From positions 62,001 through 126,000 of the forward strand of contig JAIKWZ010000042.1 in assembly GCA_024684375.1 (NCBI GenBank): DNA of 64,000 bases, read 5' to 3'. Source of the DNA: Clostridiales bacterium. Lineage in GTDB: Bacteria; Bacillota; Clostridia; Christensenellales; Aristaeellaceae. A model generated the notes under the pieces. The model saw only the letters and a program-made list of their open reading frames with translations. It ran no database searches and had not been told where the DNA came from. Position numbers and translations under genes: made by a program. Position 1 is the stretch's first letter. Every line of letters starts with the position of its first letter. Below are positions 33,829-44,600 of this stretch, one piece after another.

Positions 33829-36387
33829 ATGAACGACCAGTACAACATAGGTTCTCTTACTCCGCTTGACGTAGAAGAGGAGCTTAAAAAATCTTTCATT
33901 TCATACGCCATGGCAGTCATCGTCTCCCGCGCCCTTCCGGACGTGAGAGACGGGCTTAAACCGGTCCACAGGCGCATACTTTACTCCATGATGGAGCTTG
34001 GCAACACTCCTGACAAACCGTACAGGAAGTCGGCTCGTATCGTGGGAGACGTGCTCGGAAAATATCATCCCCACGGAGATACTGCGGTATACGACGCCAC
34101 CGTACGCCTTGCTCAGCCCTTCAACACCCGCTACACGCTCGTGGACGGTCAGGGCAACTTCGGCTCTGTGGATGGTGACGGTGCTGCCGCTATGCGTTAT
34201 ACCGAAGTCAGGCTTGACAAGCTCGCCATGGAAATGGTTAGGGATCTCGATAAGGAGACCGTTGACTTCTACCCCAATTTCGACGAAACACTTATGCAGC
34301 CGGAGGTCATGCCCTCCCGTTTTCCTAACCTGCTGGTAAACGGCTCCGCGGGCATCGCCGTAGGCATGGCCACAAATATCCCTCCGCATAATCTCGGCGA
34401 AGTGATCGATGCGTGCGTATATTGTATCGATCATCCCGACTGCGAAGTGGATGAGCTTATGGAATATGTCAAGGGGCCTGACTTCCCTACCGGCGGAATC
34501 ATTCTGGGCAAGCGTGGCATTTATGACGCCTATCATTCGGGTCGCGGCAGGATAATCGTGCGTGCCAAGCACGAGATCGAGGATATGCCCCAGAACCGCC
34601 AGCGCATAGTCGTTACAGAGATCCCGTACATGGTCAACAAAGCGAATCTTGTCAGCAAGATCGCCCAGCTGGTACACGAAAAGCGCCTGGACGGAATAAG
34701 TGACATACGAGACGAGTCTGACCGCAACGGCATGCGCATAGTCATAGAATTAAAGCGTGACGTAAGCGCAAACGTAGTGCTAAATTATCTTTACAAGCAC
34801 ACTCAGATGCAGGACACCTTCGGCGCGATAATGCTGGCTCTGGTGAATGGCGAGCCCAAAGTGCTGTCGTTAAAGAGCATTATTAAGCATTACATCGACC
34901 ACCAGCAGGATGTCATCACCCGCCGAACCAAATACGAGCTCAATAAAGCCCAGGCTCGCGCCCATATTCTGGAAGGCCTGCTCTTTGCTCTTGACCGTAT
35001 AGACGAGGTCATCGACCTTATCCGGTCCTCACCCAATCCTCCTGCCGCCAAGCAGGGCCTTATGGACATGCTCTCGATCGACGACAAGCAGGCCCAGGCG
35101 ATCCTGGATATGCGCCTGCAGCGCCTTACGGGGCTTGAGAGGGACCGACTGAACGAAGAATACGCCGAGCTCGAAAAACAGATCGCCTATTACAACAGCG
35201 TTCTGTCCGATGAAAAGCTGCTGTTCGGTATCATCAAAGACGAGATGTTGGAGATCAAACGCAAATACTCCGACGAACGCAGGACTGAGATCAGCGCGCT
35301 AGAAGGCGAGATCGACATGCTCGACCTTATCGAAGAAGAGGACATGGTGGTGACCATCACCCATCACGGTTATGTGAAGCGCCTGGCCTCATCGACTTAC
35401 CGTGCCCAGAGGCGCGGGGGAAAAGGCATTATTGGCGCCACAGCTAAGGAAGAGGACTTTATAGAGCAGCTCTATGTCACTTCATCCCATGATGCGATAA
35501 TGTTCTTCACAGATCGCGGACGCGCGTATAAAAAGTTCTGCTATGAGATCCCCGAGGCGGGCAGGACCAGCCGCGGCACCGCGATAATCAATCTCATTCC
35601 CCTTGAGCCCGGCGAAAAGGTGACCGCGATCCTGCCCGTGCCTCAGGAGAACATGGATGAATACTACCTGATAATGGCTACGCGCCTTGGCATAATCAAG
35701 CGCATTGAGCTCAGCGCTTTCGCCAACATACGCAAAAACGGCATAATCGCCGTCAACCTGAAAGACAACGACTCCCTGGTCGCGGTCAGGCTCACCCGGG
35801 GCGACAGCCAGCTCATGCTCTGCTCCAGAAGCGGCGCTTCGATTCGTTTCAATGAAAGCGCGCTGCGCAGCATGGGCCGTGCCGCGGCAGGTGTAAGAAG
35901 CATGAAGCTGGACGAAGGCGACGAAGTGGCCGATCTGAGTGTCGTCGATGACACAAAGACGGTGCTCGCCATAACCGAGAACGGATACGGTAAGCGCACG
36001 TCTCTTGACGAGTTCCGCGTGCAGTCCCGCGCGGGCAAGGGCATCAAGGCCATGAACCTCAATGAGAAGACCGGCAATCTGGTCGCCCAGCTGCTGGTGA
36101 GTGAGGATGAGGACATCATGCTCATCACCGTTGACGGCACCATCATCCGCATACCCGTATCTTCCATCTCCGTGCAGGGCCGCGCCACACAGGGCGTAAG
36201 GCTGATGAAAGTCGGCGACAGCCGCATCAGCCGAGTGGCGCCGGTAGCAAAAGAAGAAGAGATCGAGGAAGAAGAATCTGCTTCTGACAGCTCCGTCATT
36301 AATGATAACTCGCCCGACGCGCTGGACAGGCTGATGGATGACTTAGAAAAGAATCCTGAACCGCCAGTAAACGACGAAGAGATCTGA
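33829..36387 (+). CDS. gyrA: DNA gyrase subunit A
   Basis: This 852-residue subunit cuts and rejoins DNA in gyrase. The active Tyr is Y124 in AMRYTEVRL. The quinolone region is [13 protein letters not shown], with Thr at the position of E. coli Ser83, as in the wild type of several Clostridia, and Asp at the 87 position. The C-terminal beta-pinwheel contains the GyrA box QRRGGKG, so this is GyrA and not ParC. A strongly acidic tail ends the protein ([12 protein letters not shown]...). A TTG one codon earlier (33826) is not used, because AAGGAG lies seven bases before the ATG at 33829. Confidence 0.96.
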   Translation: MNDQYNIGSLTPLDVEEELKKSFISYAMAVIVSRALPDVRDGLKPVHRRILYSMMELGNTPDKPYRKSARIVGDVLGKYHPHGDTAVYDATVRLAQPFNTRYTLVDGQGNFGSVDGDGAAAMRYTEVRLDKLAMEMVRDLDKETVDFYPNFDETLMQPEVMPSRFPNLLVNGSAGIAVGMATNIPPHNLGEVIDACVYCIDHPDCEVDELMEYVKGPDFPTGGIILGKRGIYDAYHSGRGRIIVRAKHEIEDMPQNRQRIVVTEIPYMVNKANLVSKIAQLVHEKRLDGISDIRDESDRNGMRIVIELKRDVSANVVLNYLYKHTQMQDTFGAIMLALVNGEPKVLSLKSIIKHYIDHQQDVITRRTKYELNKAQARAHILEGLLFALDRIDEVIDLIRSSPNPPAAKQGLMDMLSIDDKQAQAILDMRLQRLTGLERDRLNEEYAELEKQIAYYNSVLSDEKLLFGIIKDEMLEIKRKYSDERRTEISALEGEIDMLDLIEEEDMVVTITHHGYVKRLASSTYRAQRRGGKGIIGATAKEEDFIEQLYVTSSHDAIMFFTDRGRAYKKFCYEIPEAGRTSRGTAIINLIPLEPGEKVTAILPVPQENMDEYYLIMATRLGIIKRIELSAFANIRKNGIIAVNLKDNDSLVAVRLTRGDSQLMLCSRSGASIRFNESALRSMGRAAAGVRSMKLDEGDEVADLSVVDDTKTVLAITENGYGKRTSLDEFRVQSRAGKGIKAMNLNEKTGNLVAQLLVSEDEDIMLITVDGTIIRIPVSSISVQGRATQGVRLMKVGDSRISRVAPVAKEEEIEEEESASDSSVINDNSPDALDRLMDDLEKNPEPPVNDEEI

Positions 36388-36438
36388 AAGATGCCTTCCC
36401 TCCGCTGAATTGTCCAGGGTAGGAGGATTTTTGAATGC

Positions 36439-36474
36439 AAAAAGCCCACGAACTGTTTCGTGGGCTTTTTGATT
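36439..36474. terminator. Long bidirectional terminator
   Basis: A perfect 14-bp stem AAAAAGCCCACGAA / TTCGTGGGCTTTTT with a 4-base loop, with A- and T-runs on both sides, lies between converging gyrA and the surface-lipoprotein gene. Confidence 0.92.
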
Positions 36475-36524
36475 TTCAGCATGTAGCGAGCACCTGTATA
36501 CCGTACAAGTCTGAGGAAAAAAGA

Positions 36525-39476
36525 TCAGTTGTTCTGCTTCAGCTTCGTTCCGTATCTGCTCAGCAGATACGCCTGCAATTCGGGGGAAGCCAGCCCGTCC
36601 TCAGTCAGACCCATGATCTGCTGGACCTTTTTTATTGCATTCAGCGTGTTGTTATCGTAGGTCCCGTACGTCGTGCCTGTCTGTGACAGGAGCCCAAGTT
36701 CCACCAGGCGCTTTTGCAGAGTGCCTACTGCCGCGTCCTTTCTCCCCAGGTACATCGCGGTGTAAGTTCCCGAACCGTTCTGATAAGCGGCAGCAGTTTT
36801 GGGAGCATAAGACGAGAAGAGTATCTCCTGAAGTGACGCCGTAGCAACACCGTCCGGCTTAAGACCGATCTGGGACTGGAAACGTTTGACCGCTTCCGTA
36901 GTCTTGGCCAGGTAATTGCCCTTGACTTCACCGTTATGGTATCCCAGCTGCTTCAGCCTTGCCTGCAGCGACTTGACTTTTTCTCCCTTGTCTCCGTTTT
37001 TAAGAGTAGTATATCCGTAACTGCTCACGATCTGACCGCTCTGAAGCGCCAGCTGCGACGTCTTGACATAGCCAACATTGCCGGCAGCGTTTTTTATCTC
37101 CGCCCATTCCCCCGCGGTACGCAGCCAAGTCACCTTTGTCCCGATGGAAAGCGTCCCCAGTGATTTTGAATCAGTCGAGGCCTTTGCGTAAACCTTGACT
37201 TTTGAAGCCGTTATAACGGCAGCTTTGTTTACCGTAGTTACTGTGACCGTCTGCTGCGTCTGCTGCTGCGTCTGCTGCTGCGACTGCTGCTTGTATTGCA
37301 GGTCGCTCAGATGCATATATCCTATCTGTTCGTTCTTAGTCTGTATCTCTGCCCAAATGCCCCTTGTTCTGAGCACAGTGACCTCGGTGCCTTTTGATAG
37401 GGTCATCATTGTCTCACTGTCAATGATGCTTTTGTAAACGGCGGCCGATTTACTGCTTACGACAGCGGGCTTGTTTACTGTTACCAGTTTGTCTTCCGAA
37501 TTGTAAGGCGCGTTGGATGCATACAGCTCTTTTTGAAGCGAGGGAGAAGCAATACCGGTCTGGTTCTCCCCTTTTTGCTTCTGGAACGCCTTGACAGCGT
37601 TTACGGTGCGGCTGTCAAAAGTTCCGTTGGCGCTGCCTGTAAGATAGCCAAGAGCGATTAGGCGATTCTGAAGTTTTTTAACTTCTTCACCCTTGTCGCC
37701 GCTTTGCAGAGTCGAATAGCTTACCGCGACGCTGCCTGAGGAATTTGCTTTGGCATTTGCCGAGAACAGGTACGCCTGCAATTGAGCAGACGCCACGCCG
37801 GTCTGTGTTTTGCCGTACTCGGCTTCAAACAGTTTGACAGCCTGGGCAGTCCCGTCTCCGTACACGCCGTCCACGGTCCCGCTCAGATAACCTAGATCCT
37901 TCAGACGCTGCTGAAGTCGTTTGACTGCGTCGCCCTTGTCACCGGAACTCAACGTGGAATAGCCGCTCGTCTGGATCGGGTTCTCCTTCGCGCCGGCAGA
38001 AAACAGCGTCTTTTGCAGTGCGTCGGTCGCGATACCTGTCTCCGGCCTGCCGTACGCGGCCTCGAACGCCTTCACCGCGTTCATGGTGGCTTCGTCGTAA
38101 CGTCCGTTTATGCTGCCGGAGTAGTAATTCAGTTCTTTCAGCCTTGTCTGCAGATCCTTGACGTCCTGGCTGACGCTTCCCAAAGACAGCTCATTATATT
38201 CTATCTGAGATGGAGCATATTTTTTCGCGCCATCTGAGAACAGCAGGCTCTGCATAAGCGGAGTGGCGACGCCCGTCTGAGAATATGAGTAAGCCTTCTC
38301 AAACAGCATCACGGCAGTTTTGGTCGCGTTGCCGTAGATACCGTCGGCATTTCCGCTTAAGTATCCAAGCTGTATCAGCCTGAGCTGCAGTTCGTATACC
38401 TGCTCGCCCTCATCACCCACGCTGAGCGTTGTGTACACTGGAGTGGCTGTGACCTTTGGTTTAGGCGTGGGAGTCAGCACAGTTCCGTATCGCAACGCGT
38501 TTGATGAGAACAGGTAATACTGCAGCGCAGCAGTCGCCACACCTGTCTGCTTCTTCCCGTACGCAGCCTCAAACAGCTTGATCGCCTCGTAGGTTTTCTC
38601 ACCGTACAAACCGTCCGCCTTAGAAGTCATATACCCCAGCTCTCTGAGGCGTTTCTGGAGTTTTGTTACAGCTTCTCCCCTGTCCCCGTACTGCAGCGTC
38701 TCATAGTTCCCATACGGGTTTGGGGTCGCAGTAGCTCTGGGTGTCGGAGTAGGCGTCCTGCGCATCTGCTGAGCGGTCCTAGCGTTGGAAGAAAACAGAA
38801 AACTCTGCAGCTCCATCGTGGCAATGCCAGTACGTGATTTATTATAGGCGGATTCAAAATCCTTTACGGCGTCCTCAGTTGCTTTGTCAAAGTATGTGCC
38901 CGTAACTGAGCCCATATAGCCAAGCTCAGTCAGACGCTGCTGCAGTTTGTATACGTCTGAACCGCTGTCACCTCTCTGCAGCGTTCTGAAGCCCTGGGAC
39001 GTCGGGGTAGGCGTGGGCGTGTTAAGAGTAGTTTTGTTATACGGCCTCACGCTGTCGCTGAACAGATAATGCTGCATAAGCTGACTGGCCGTGCCGGTCT
39101 GTTCCCGCCCGTACATCTGTTCAAAGCGTTTGACCGCCGCAACGGTCGCCTGATCAAAGCTGCCGGTAGCCGTGCCCGTCAGATAGCCCAGCTCAATAAG
39201 CCTTTTCTGAAGGTTTTTGACGCTTGCGCCTATACTGCCTAATGACAGCTCTGAATAATCTCCCTCTGTAAGTGTAACGGATTCACCAAGCCAGCCTGTT
39301 ACTATACTGGTTTTGGGGGTAGTGATAGCCTGAACGGAGCCTGTGGAAAAAGGCAGATTTATGTCTACGCCGATATCCAGCGGATCCGTGATATCCTGAT
39401 CAGGCCCGCATGAACAAATCAGCACGCAAATCAGCGCTATAAAGATTATGAAGAGGAGTTTTTTAGCCGAGTTCAT
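36525..39476 (-). CDS. Lipoprotein with nine peptidoglycan-binding domains and two SH3 domains
   Basis: This 983-residue exported protein has a signal peptide and a lipobox (LICSC, Cys23). The mature part is a series of PG_binding_1 units of about 50 residues, each opening with a 'LxxGDxGxxVxxLQxRLxxLGY' pattern and containing D-x-x-T-x-x-A-V-x-x-F. Seven come before, then two SH3b-like domains (about 650-790, ending GYMHLSDL and GYVKTSQL), then two more. Two Thr-Pro linkers occur in the N-terminal third. No enzymatic domain is visible. It should bind cell-wall glycans or peptides. ATG 39476 has GGAGG and its own promoter; the gene is upstream of the bidirectional terminator. Confidence 0.88.
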   Translation of the reverse strand: MNSAKKLLFIIFIALICVLICSCGPDQDITDPLDIGVDINLPFSTGSVQAITTPKTSIVTGWLGESVTLTEGDYSELSLGSIGASVKNLQKRLIELGYLTGTATGSFDQATVAAVKRFEQMYGREQTGTASQLMQHYLFSDSVRPYNKTTLNTPTPTPTSQGFRTLQRGDSGSDVYKLQQRLTELGYMGSVTGTYFDKATEDAVKDFESAYNKSRTGIATMELQSFLFSSNARTAQQMRRTPTPTPRATATPNPYGNYETLQYGDRGEAVTKLQKRLRELGYMTSKADGLYGEKTYEAIKLFEAAYGKKQTGVATAALQYYLFSSNALRYGTVLTPTPKPKVTATPVYTTLSVGDEGEQVYELQLRLIQLGYLSGNADGIYGNATKTAVMLFEKAYSYSQTGVATPLMQSLLFSDGAKKYAPSQIEYNELSLGSVSQDVKDLQTRLKELNYYSGSINGRYDEATMNAVKAFEAAYGRPETGIATDALQKTLFSAGAKENPIQTSGYSTLSSGDKGDAVKRLQQRLKDLGYLSGTVDGVYGDGTAQAVKLFEAEYGKTQTGVASAQLQAYLFSANAKANSSGSVAVSYSTLQSGDKGEEVKKLQNRLIALGYLTGSANGTFDSRTVNAVKAFQKQKGENQTGIASPSLQKELYASNAPYNSEDKLVTVNKPAVVSSKSAAVYKSIIDSETMMTLSKGTEVTVLRTRGIWAEIQTKNEQIGYMHLSDLQYKQQSQQQTQQQTQQTVTVTTVNKAAVITASKVKVYAKASTDSKSLGTLSIGTKVTWLRTAGEWAEIKNAAGNVGYVKTSQLALQSGQIVSSYGYTTLKNGDKGEKVKSLQARLKQLGYHNGEVKGNYLAKTTEAVKRFQSQIGLKPDGVATASLQEILFSSYAPKTAAAYQNGSGTYTAMYLGRKDAAVGTLQKRLVELGLLSQTGTTYGTYDNNTLNAIKKVQQIMGLTEDGLASPELQAYLLSRYGTKLKQNN

Positions 39477-39505
39477 CCGCTTCCTCCGCATTATGGTTAC
39501 ACTGT

Positions 39506-39534
39506 ATTATAAAACTATTACGGAATTATTTCAA
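39506..39534 (-). promoter_or_regulatory. Promoter for the PG-binding lipoprotein gene
   Basis: Minus-strand TTGAAA (39534-39529), a 17-bp spacer and TATAAT (39511-39506). The -35 box overlaps the end of the upstream gene. Confidence 0.82.
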
Positions 39535-41550
39535 GCTCTGGGCTTTATCTGCCTCAAATTTTACCTTTGCCCTGTCCGATACAGCGTATATGGTTATGTC
39601 CTCTCTGTCCCATCCGTTTTCGTAGTTTTCGTGGTAAACTACAGGATAAAGAGCTTCCAGCGCCTGGGTATCGACGGAATACTTGTCCATATCATAAGAC
39701 GTATCCGGCAGCAAAACGTTCCATATATCCGGCAGATCTTTTTCATAACTCGAAACATAAACGTAATCTACATTGTATTTTTCGTAAAGATCCTGAAAGT
39801 CCTGCGGGAATGAAAGCATCAGCACCTCGTCCGCCTCGGCCCTCTGGTAGTCCAGGCCGTGGAAATACAGATAAAGACCGCTGCCGCATACGATCCTCCT
39901 GCCTGCCAGCGCAGCGACAGGGTTATTGTGATTGTTCGAAGTCAGAAACACGCTGTCCTGTTCTGTATTAGTCTTTATATACTCTGCCGCCCTGACCTGA
40001 GGGGAAGAGAAGATCCGATAGCTGCTGTTCCATTCTACCGCGATAGAGATAGCACCCGACGCGGTCGAAACGATTATGAACAGCGCGAGCAGCACGCCCC
40101 TGAGCCTTATCCCCTTGAGCCGCTTGTGTATATCGATCACCAGTGCGGCGCCCGCCGGAAGCATGGCAATATATGCTACATAGAACAGCTTGTTGTTGTC
40201 ATACACGTTAGGTTGGAATACAACGGTCTCGGCAAGAATAAACAACAGAAGACTTCCAGCTCCAAGCGCCTTAACACGCCTGTTTTTAGCGCTCAGGCAC
40301 GCCAGAGGAATTAGCACGAACATAAGTCCAACATTTTTTATCCAAAACCAGAAATAATCGTCTATGAGCGTACCGTTGTCATTGTTGACCCAGTTGAACA
40401 AAAAGCGCAGCGAGCCGCCGCTGAGCGTCTGAGGGAACGTCCAAACCAACAGCTGCGGAAGCGCCAACGCGCAGGCTGTGACTCCGTAAACCGTAAAGCA
40501 GGCCAGTGTCTTAAGTCTGTTATGCCTGTCTCTGATAAGCGTATCAATCCCGGCGCCAAGACTTATAAGACCGAGGCCCAGGAATGAATGAGTATGGATC
40601 ATTGGCATGGTCCCGGCAAGCAGCCCAAGTCCCAGAAAGCTGTTTAAGCTTTTTGTTTTCATTCCCCTGTATAAGAGGTAAAGCGCAGGGATAAGCACAA
40701 GCCAGCCTGCCATAAGCGTCCTTTGTGGTATGAGCAGGTCGCACAGTGGGTTCACCCACCTAAGATTATATTCAGGCATATTTGCTGGTGCCTGGTAATA
40801 CCCGTTGAGCGCCGTCTTCAGGGCCGAGAAATCTGTGCCTCCGGCCATATCCAAAGTTCCAAGGAAGCCAAACCCGCCGCAGAACAGGAACAGGACTAAT
40901 GCCAATACGCTTGACGCCTTCGAGCGTGTGATCTCATACGAAAACAGGAAAAATCCGAGGTAAACAAGCACCGTCATAAGCGTTCCAGGAAGCACAAAAG
41001 AGAGGTTGAGCGGCGTGCCAAATAAAAGCATGGACGCTGACAGTGCGTCCACCAGGAACGGGTATCCCAACGTGCTCCCGGGCAAAAGCGTATATTCCGG
41101 CGGAAAAGATTGTCCTATAAGCCCTGTAGCAAAGCCCAGGTGCATACACAGATCGCCATATGTGGACTGGCCCACATACAGTGCGCCGTCCTGTTCCATG
41201 ATATTATGAGTGTACTGCAGATAACCGCACAAAACGAAAATAAGCGAGAACAGCAAGCAGATCAACCATATTGGTGGACGAAGGGTAAGATTGTCCGTCT
41301 TTGTTTTTCGTTTGATTCCAGCGATAACCGCAAAGACCGTCAGCAAGATCTCCGCGGCCAATGCAAGCAGCTGCGCGTCAAGAGTAAACCTGAATATGAA
41401 AGCAGCCAGACATGGCAGCCACATCATTTCCACGAAGCCCAGCACAAGACCGATCCAGAGTTTTGTGAGACGATTGGTCGAGCTCATTATCGAGTTTATC
41501 TGGAAAACGCCTGCCACAAGGTAGACGCACAAAACCAATATACCCAGCAT
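39526..41550 (-). CDS. GT-C-like polytopic glycosyltransferase-type membrane protein
   Basis: This 674-residue protein has about thirteen membrane helices and a C-terminal soluble domain of about 170 residues, a topology of GT-C glycosyltransferases (PMT, STT3, ArnT). The first long loop holds EQDGALYVGQSTYGDLCMHL, with acidic residues near the membrane as in GT-C active sites, and a later loop has LCDLLIPQRTLMAG. The soluble end carries YNVDYVYVSSYEKD, like the 'YVYVGxxER' segment of related families. I infer a lipid-linked sugar donor and a glycan or protein acceptor; neither is shown. GGAGGGG precedes the ATG and a consensus promoter precedes the gene. Confidence 0.68.
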   Translation of the reverse strand: MLGILVLCVYLVAGVFQINSIMSSTNRLTKLWIGLVLGFVEMMWLPCLAAFIFRFTLDAQLLALAAEILLTVFAVIAGIKRKTKTDNLTLRPPIWLICLLFSLIFVLCGYLQYTHNIMEQDGALYVGQSTYGDLCMHLGFATGLIGQSFPPEYTLLPGSTLGYPFLVDALSASMLLFGTPLNLSFVLPGTLMTVLVYLGFFLFSYEITRSKASSVLALVLFLFCGGFGFLGTLDMAGGTDFSALKTALNGYYQAPANMPEYNLRWVNPLCDLLIPQRTLMAGWLVLIPALYLLYRGMKTKSLNSFLGLGLLAGTMPMIHTHSFLGLGLISLGAGIDTLIRDRHNRLKTLACFTVYGVTACALALPQLLVWTFPQTLSGGSLRFLFNWVNNDNGTLIDDYFWFWIKNVGLMFVLIPLACLSAKNRRVKALGAGSLLLFILAETVVFQPNVYDNNKLFYVAYIAMLPAGAALVIDIHKRLKGIRLRGVLLALFIIVSTASGAISIAVEWNSSYRIFSSPQVRAAEYIKTNTEQDSVFLTSNNHNNPVAALAGRRIVCGSGLYLYFHGLDYQRAEADEVLMLSFPQDFQDLYEKYNVDYVYVSSYEKDLPDIWNVLLPDTSYDMDKYSVDTQALEALYPVVYHENYENGWDREDITIYAVSDRAKVKFEADKAQSLK

Positions 41551-41569
41551 TTAATCCCCTCCTGCTATA

Positions 41570-41598
41570 ATTATACCCATATGCTTCGGCTATTGCAA
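41570..41598 (-). promoter_or_regulatory. Promoter for the GT-C-like gene
   Basis: Minus-strand TTGCAA (41598-41593), a 17-bp spacer and TATAAT (41575-41570). The leader is only about 13 bases. Confidence 0.82.
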
Positions 41599-41616
41599 GC
41601 TGAGCACAGGCATTAA

Positions 41617-41646
41617 AAGGGCAGGAAGGAGACCCTTCCTGCCCTT
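41617..41646 (-). terminator. Terminator of the giant surface-protein gene
   Basis: A perfect 13-bp stem AAGGGCAGGAAGG / CCTTCCTGCCCTT with a 4-base loop, followed on the minus strand by TTAATG, 14 bases after the giant gene's stop. It confirms that the coding region really ends there. Confidence 0.85.
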
Positions 41647-41659
41647 ACAGCAATGTGCT

Positions 41660-44600
41660 TTAGTATGTGCTCATGCTGGCGAGCGCAGTGCAGTTCTTAA
41701 ATGCTCTGGCGCCGATCTCTTTTACCGTGGAAGGCGTCTTCACGGATGTAATGGTTGAATAACCCATAAACGCCTCGTTATCGATCCTCATTACAGTTGC
41801 GCCGTTCATGACCTTGGGGATAGTTACCGCGGTCAGACCATCGGCGAGCGTGACGAGCCTTACGCTTGCGCCCAGCTGCCCCTGCACCTGTGTGATCACG
41901 TATTCCCAGACGTTCCCGCCGGAGGCAAAGCTGATCGTTTCGCTCACGCTCACCGTGGAAGTGACTTCTGCGGTCACTTCGTCCACATCAGTAATAACTA
42001 CGTGGAGCTGGTAATCGCCGTTTGCATCAGCAGCGACGCTGATACCTGTGGAAGGATCATATGCGTTCAGCGAAAGCACCACATCCTCGCCTCGCGTTAC
42101 GCTGATCTGGTACGCCAGCGTACCCATGGCATTGTTTACTCCAAGTTCCCAAACTATGGTGTTGCCTCTCGTAGTCACGGGCAGGTTTGGCGTGGCGCTT
42201 ATTGTCAGCGGTCCAAATACCTGAGTATTGACCGTCTTTATGAAGCCTCCGTCGACTGTGGTCACCGTTACGGCAGCAGTGCCGGGCTCGATCGCGCTTA
42301 GCGTGAACTGACCTTCATCCTGCGTCTGCTGAGCGGAAACCACTCCACCGGGATTGACACTAATAAGCACGTGTTGTTCGTCGGCGTTGGCGGGAGCGAT
42401 CGTGTAGGTAATGATCTCGTCAGGTCTGCCCTTACGCATACGGAGAGAGTCAGTGCTCAGTTCTATGCCGGTCACATGCACCGGTTCCACATTGACCGCA
42501 TATGTGATCCTGACCGTTTTGCCAAAGGTGTCGGTAACGTCCGCGTACACGTTCGCCGTACCGACGCTTGCGCCTGAAACCTTGCCGCTATCGTCAACGC
42601 TCGCTACAGACGGATTTTCTGCAGTCCAAACGATCTCCACGTCGGCATCCTCGGGAACGATGACTGGTTCAAGTGTCATTTCGTCGTAGTGGACCAGCGT
42701 GGGTTCCGCATTCTGCGCTGAAGCGCTCACGAGGTGTATCTTTGTCGCAGTCACGGATACCGTTCGGGATTCGGCATCAAGACTGCTGTCGTTGGGAATG
42801 CAGGTTATCACCGCGCTGCCGCTGTCAGCCACAGCTGTGATCACACCGTTCTGATCTACTGTCACGGCATTCTCATTGGAGCTTGACCAGTGCAGTGTCT
42901 TATCGTCGGCGTTAGCGGGTGTGTAGGTCACCTGCGCAGTGATGTTTCTGCCTCTTTCGAGTTCGATCTCGCTTATCGAAAGCTCGATCTTTTCAAGCTT
43001 CACGGGAGTCACGGTCACCAGGATATGGTCCTGTATGTTTCCGTCAACGCTCGCAGCCGTGATGGTTACGGGTTCATCGCTCAGGTTGAGCGCGGTGATC
43101 CTGCCTCCCGCGCCTACGGAAACTGCCGACAGATTGCTGCTCGTCCAGGTCACGGTTCTGTTGTAAGCGGTTTCCGGCCCCACTGTTACGCCCAGCACGT
43201 AACTGTCATAGTGCTGAAGCTCCATTTCGTCAGACTCCAGAACTACTTCTTGTACGTGGCTGTAAACGTACTGTGTGGATTTGACGACTATTCCGTTGCT
43301 GCCCGTAGCGGTGATCGTCGCTTCGCCGACAGACACGCAGGTCGCGATACCGTCTTCGCTTATGTCGATGACTCCGGGATCGCTGGAGGTGAACACGACG
43401 GTCGCGTTTACGCCGCTGGGCATCACGGGAGTGAACGTCACCTCTTCGCCTTCATAAAGCACGCTTGCGCTCTTGTTCACTGTGAACGCCGTCGGGTTCT
43501 TCTGGACCTTTACGGTTATCAGCGCTGTTTTGCCGTTATGTGTTGTTACCCTGACCCGTGTGCTTCCCACTGCCTTTCCGTAAATGTTTGAAACACCGGA
43601 TTTGGTCAGTAGCTTAGTGCTCTCGATCTCGAAAGTATAGGAAGCGGTAGCGCCCTCATTCACCCGGACCAGATTGCTTATGTCATAAGTCTGGCCAAGT
43701 CCGATGGTAAGGGGATTTACCGAGAAGCTGACGGACGTGGGGGCCTTGGTAACGGTCACCTCGCAGGTCGCCGTCTTTCCGTTAGTTGTGGCGGCAGTTA
43801 TGACCGCGGTGCCTGCGCTCACGGCAGTAAGCTTTCCTGCGGAAGTGACAGTGACTACTCCAGTATTGTCGGAAACGTAGGTCACTTCGCTGAATGCCCC
43901 GGAGTTGAAATAGTGCGTTAGCGTTTCGGTCTGACCCACGCCCAAAGTCACGCTGGGTTTGTTGAGCCGTATCGACTCAGGCGGGTTGTAGACCGTAAGG
44001 CTGATAGTCCTGGATTTGTTGTTATACGTCTTGGCGGTTATCTGGACCGTGCCGGGAGCCACGCCGGAAACCTTGCCGTTTGAATCTACTGTTGCTACGG
44101 AAGTGTTGGAGCTGGTCCAGGTTATCGCGCCGGCAGCACCGCTGGGTGAAAGCGTGCTTGTGATCGTCAGACTGCCGTAATCCGCGGTAAGCTTGTTATT
44201 GGCGGCGGACAGGAAGATCGATGTCGGCGCCGCAACAACTTTGATCGTTCTGGCCGCATAAGCATCGCCGATCGCGCGCATGGTGATCTTCGCGCTGCCG
44301 GCCTTCACTCCCTTTATCCTATAGCCACTTACCGCCACGTAGGAGCTGTTTGAAGTAACAGGCACGATGTTGCAATCGATCTGTTCGCCGTTTTTGTCAT
44401 AAGCCACGGCTCTGTACTCAATGAGCTCACCGACGCCCAAGCTCGTCCTTGTGTTGGATAGCACGATCCTTATTACTTCGAGGGACATGTTGGCGGAATA
44501 CTCTTCGCCAGTACGGCGGTTAGTAGTATTTGCAGTTATCTGGCATTCTCCCGCGGCGCGGGCTGTGATAACACCCGTATCGGGGTCTACGGTAGCGACC

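Noticed and set aside
33901-34677. 258-codon minus-strand frame inside gyrA
   Set aside because: It is an antisense shadow of a strongly conserved gene, with no ribosome site or known family.
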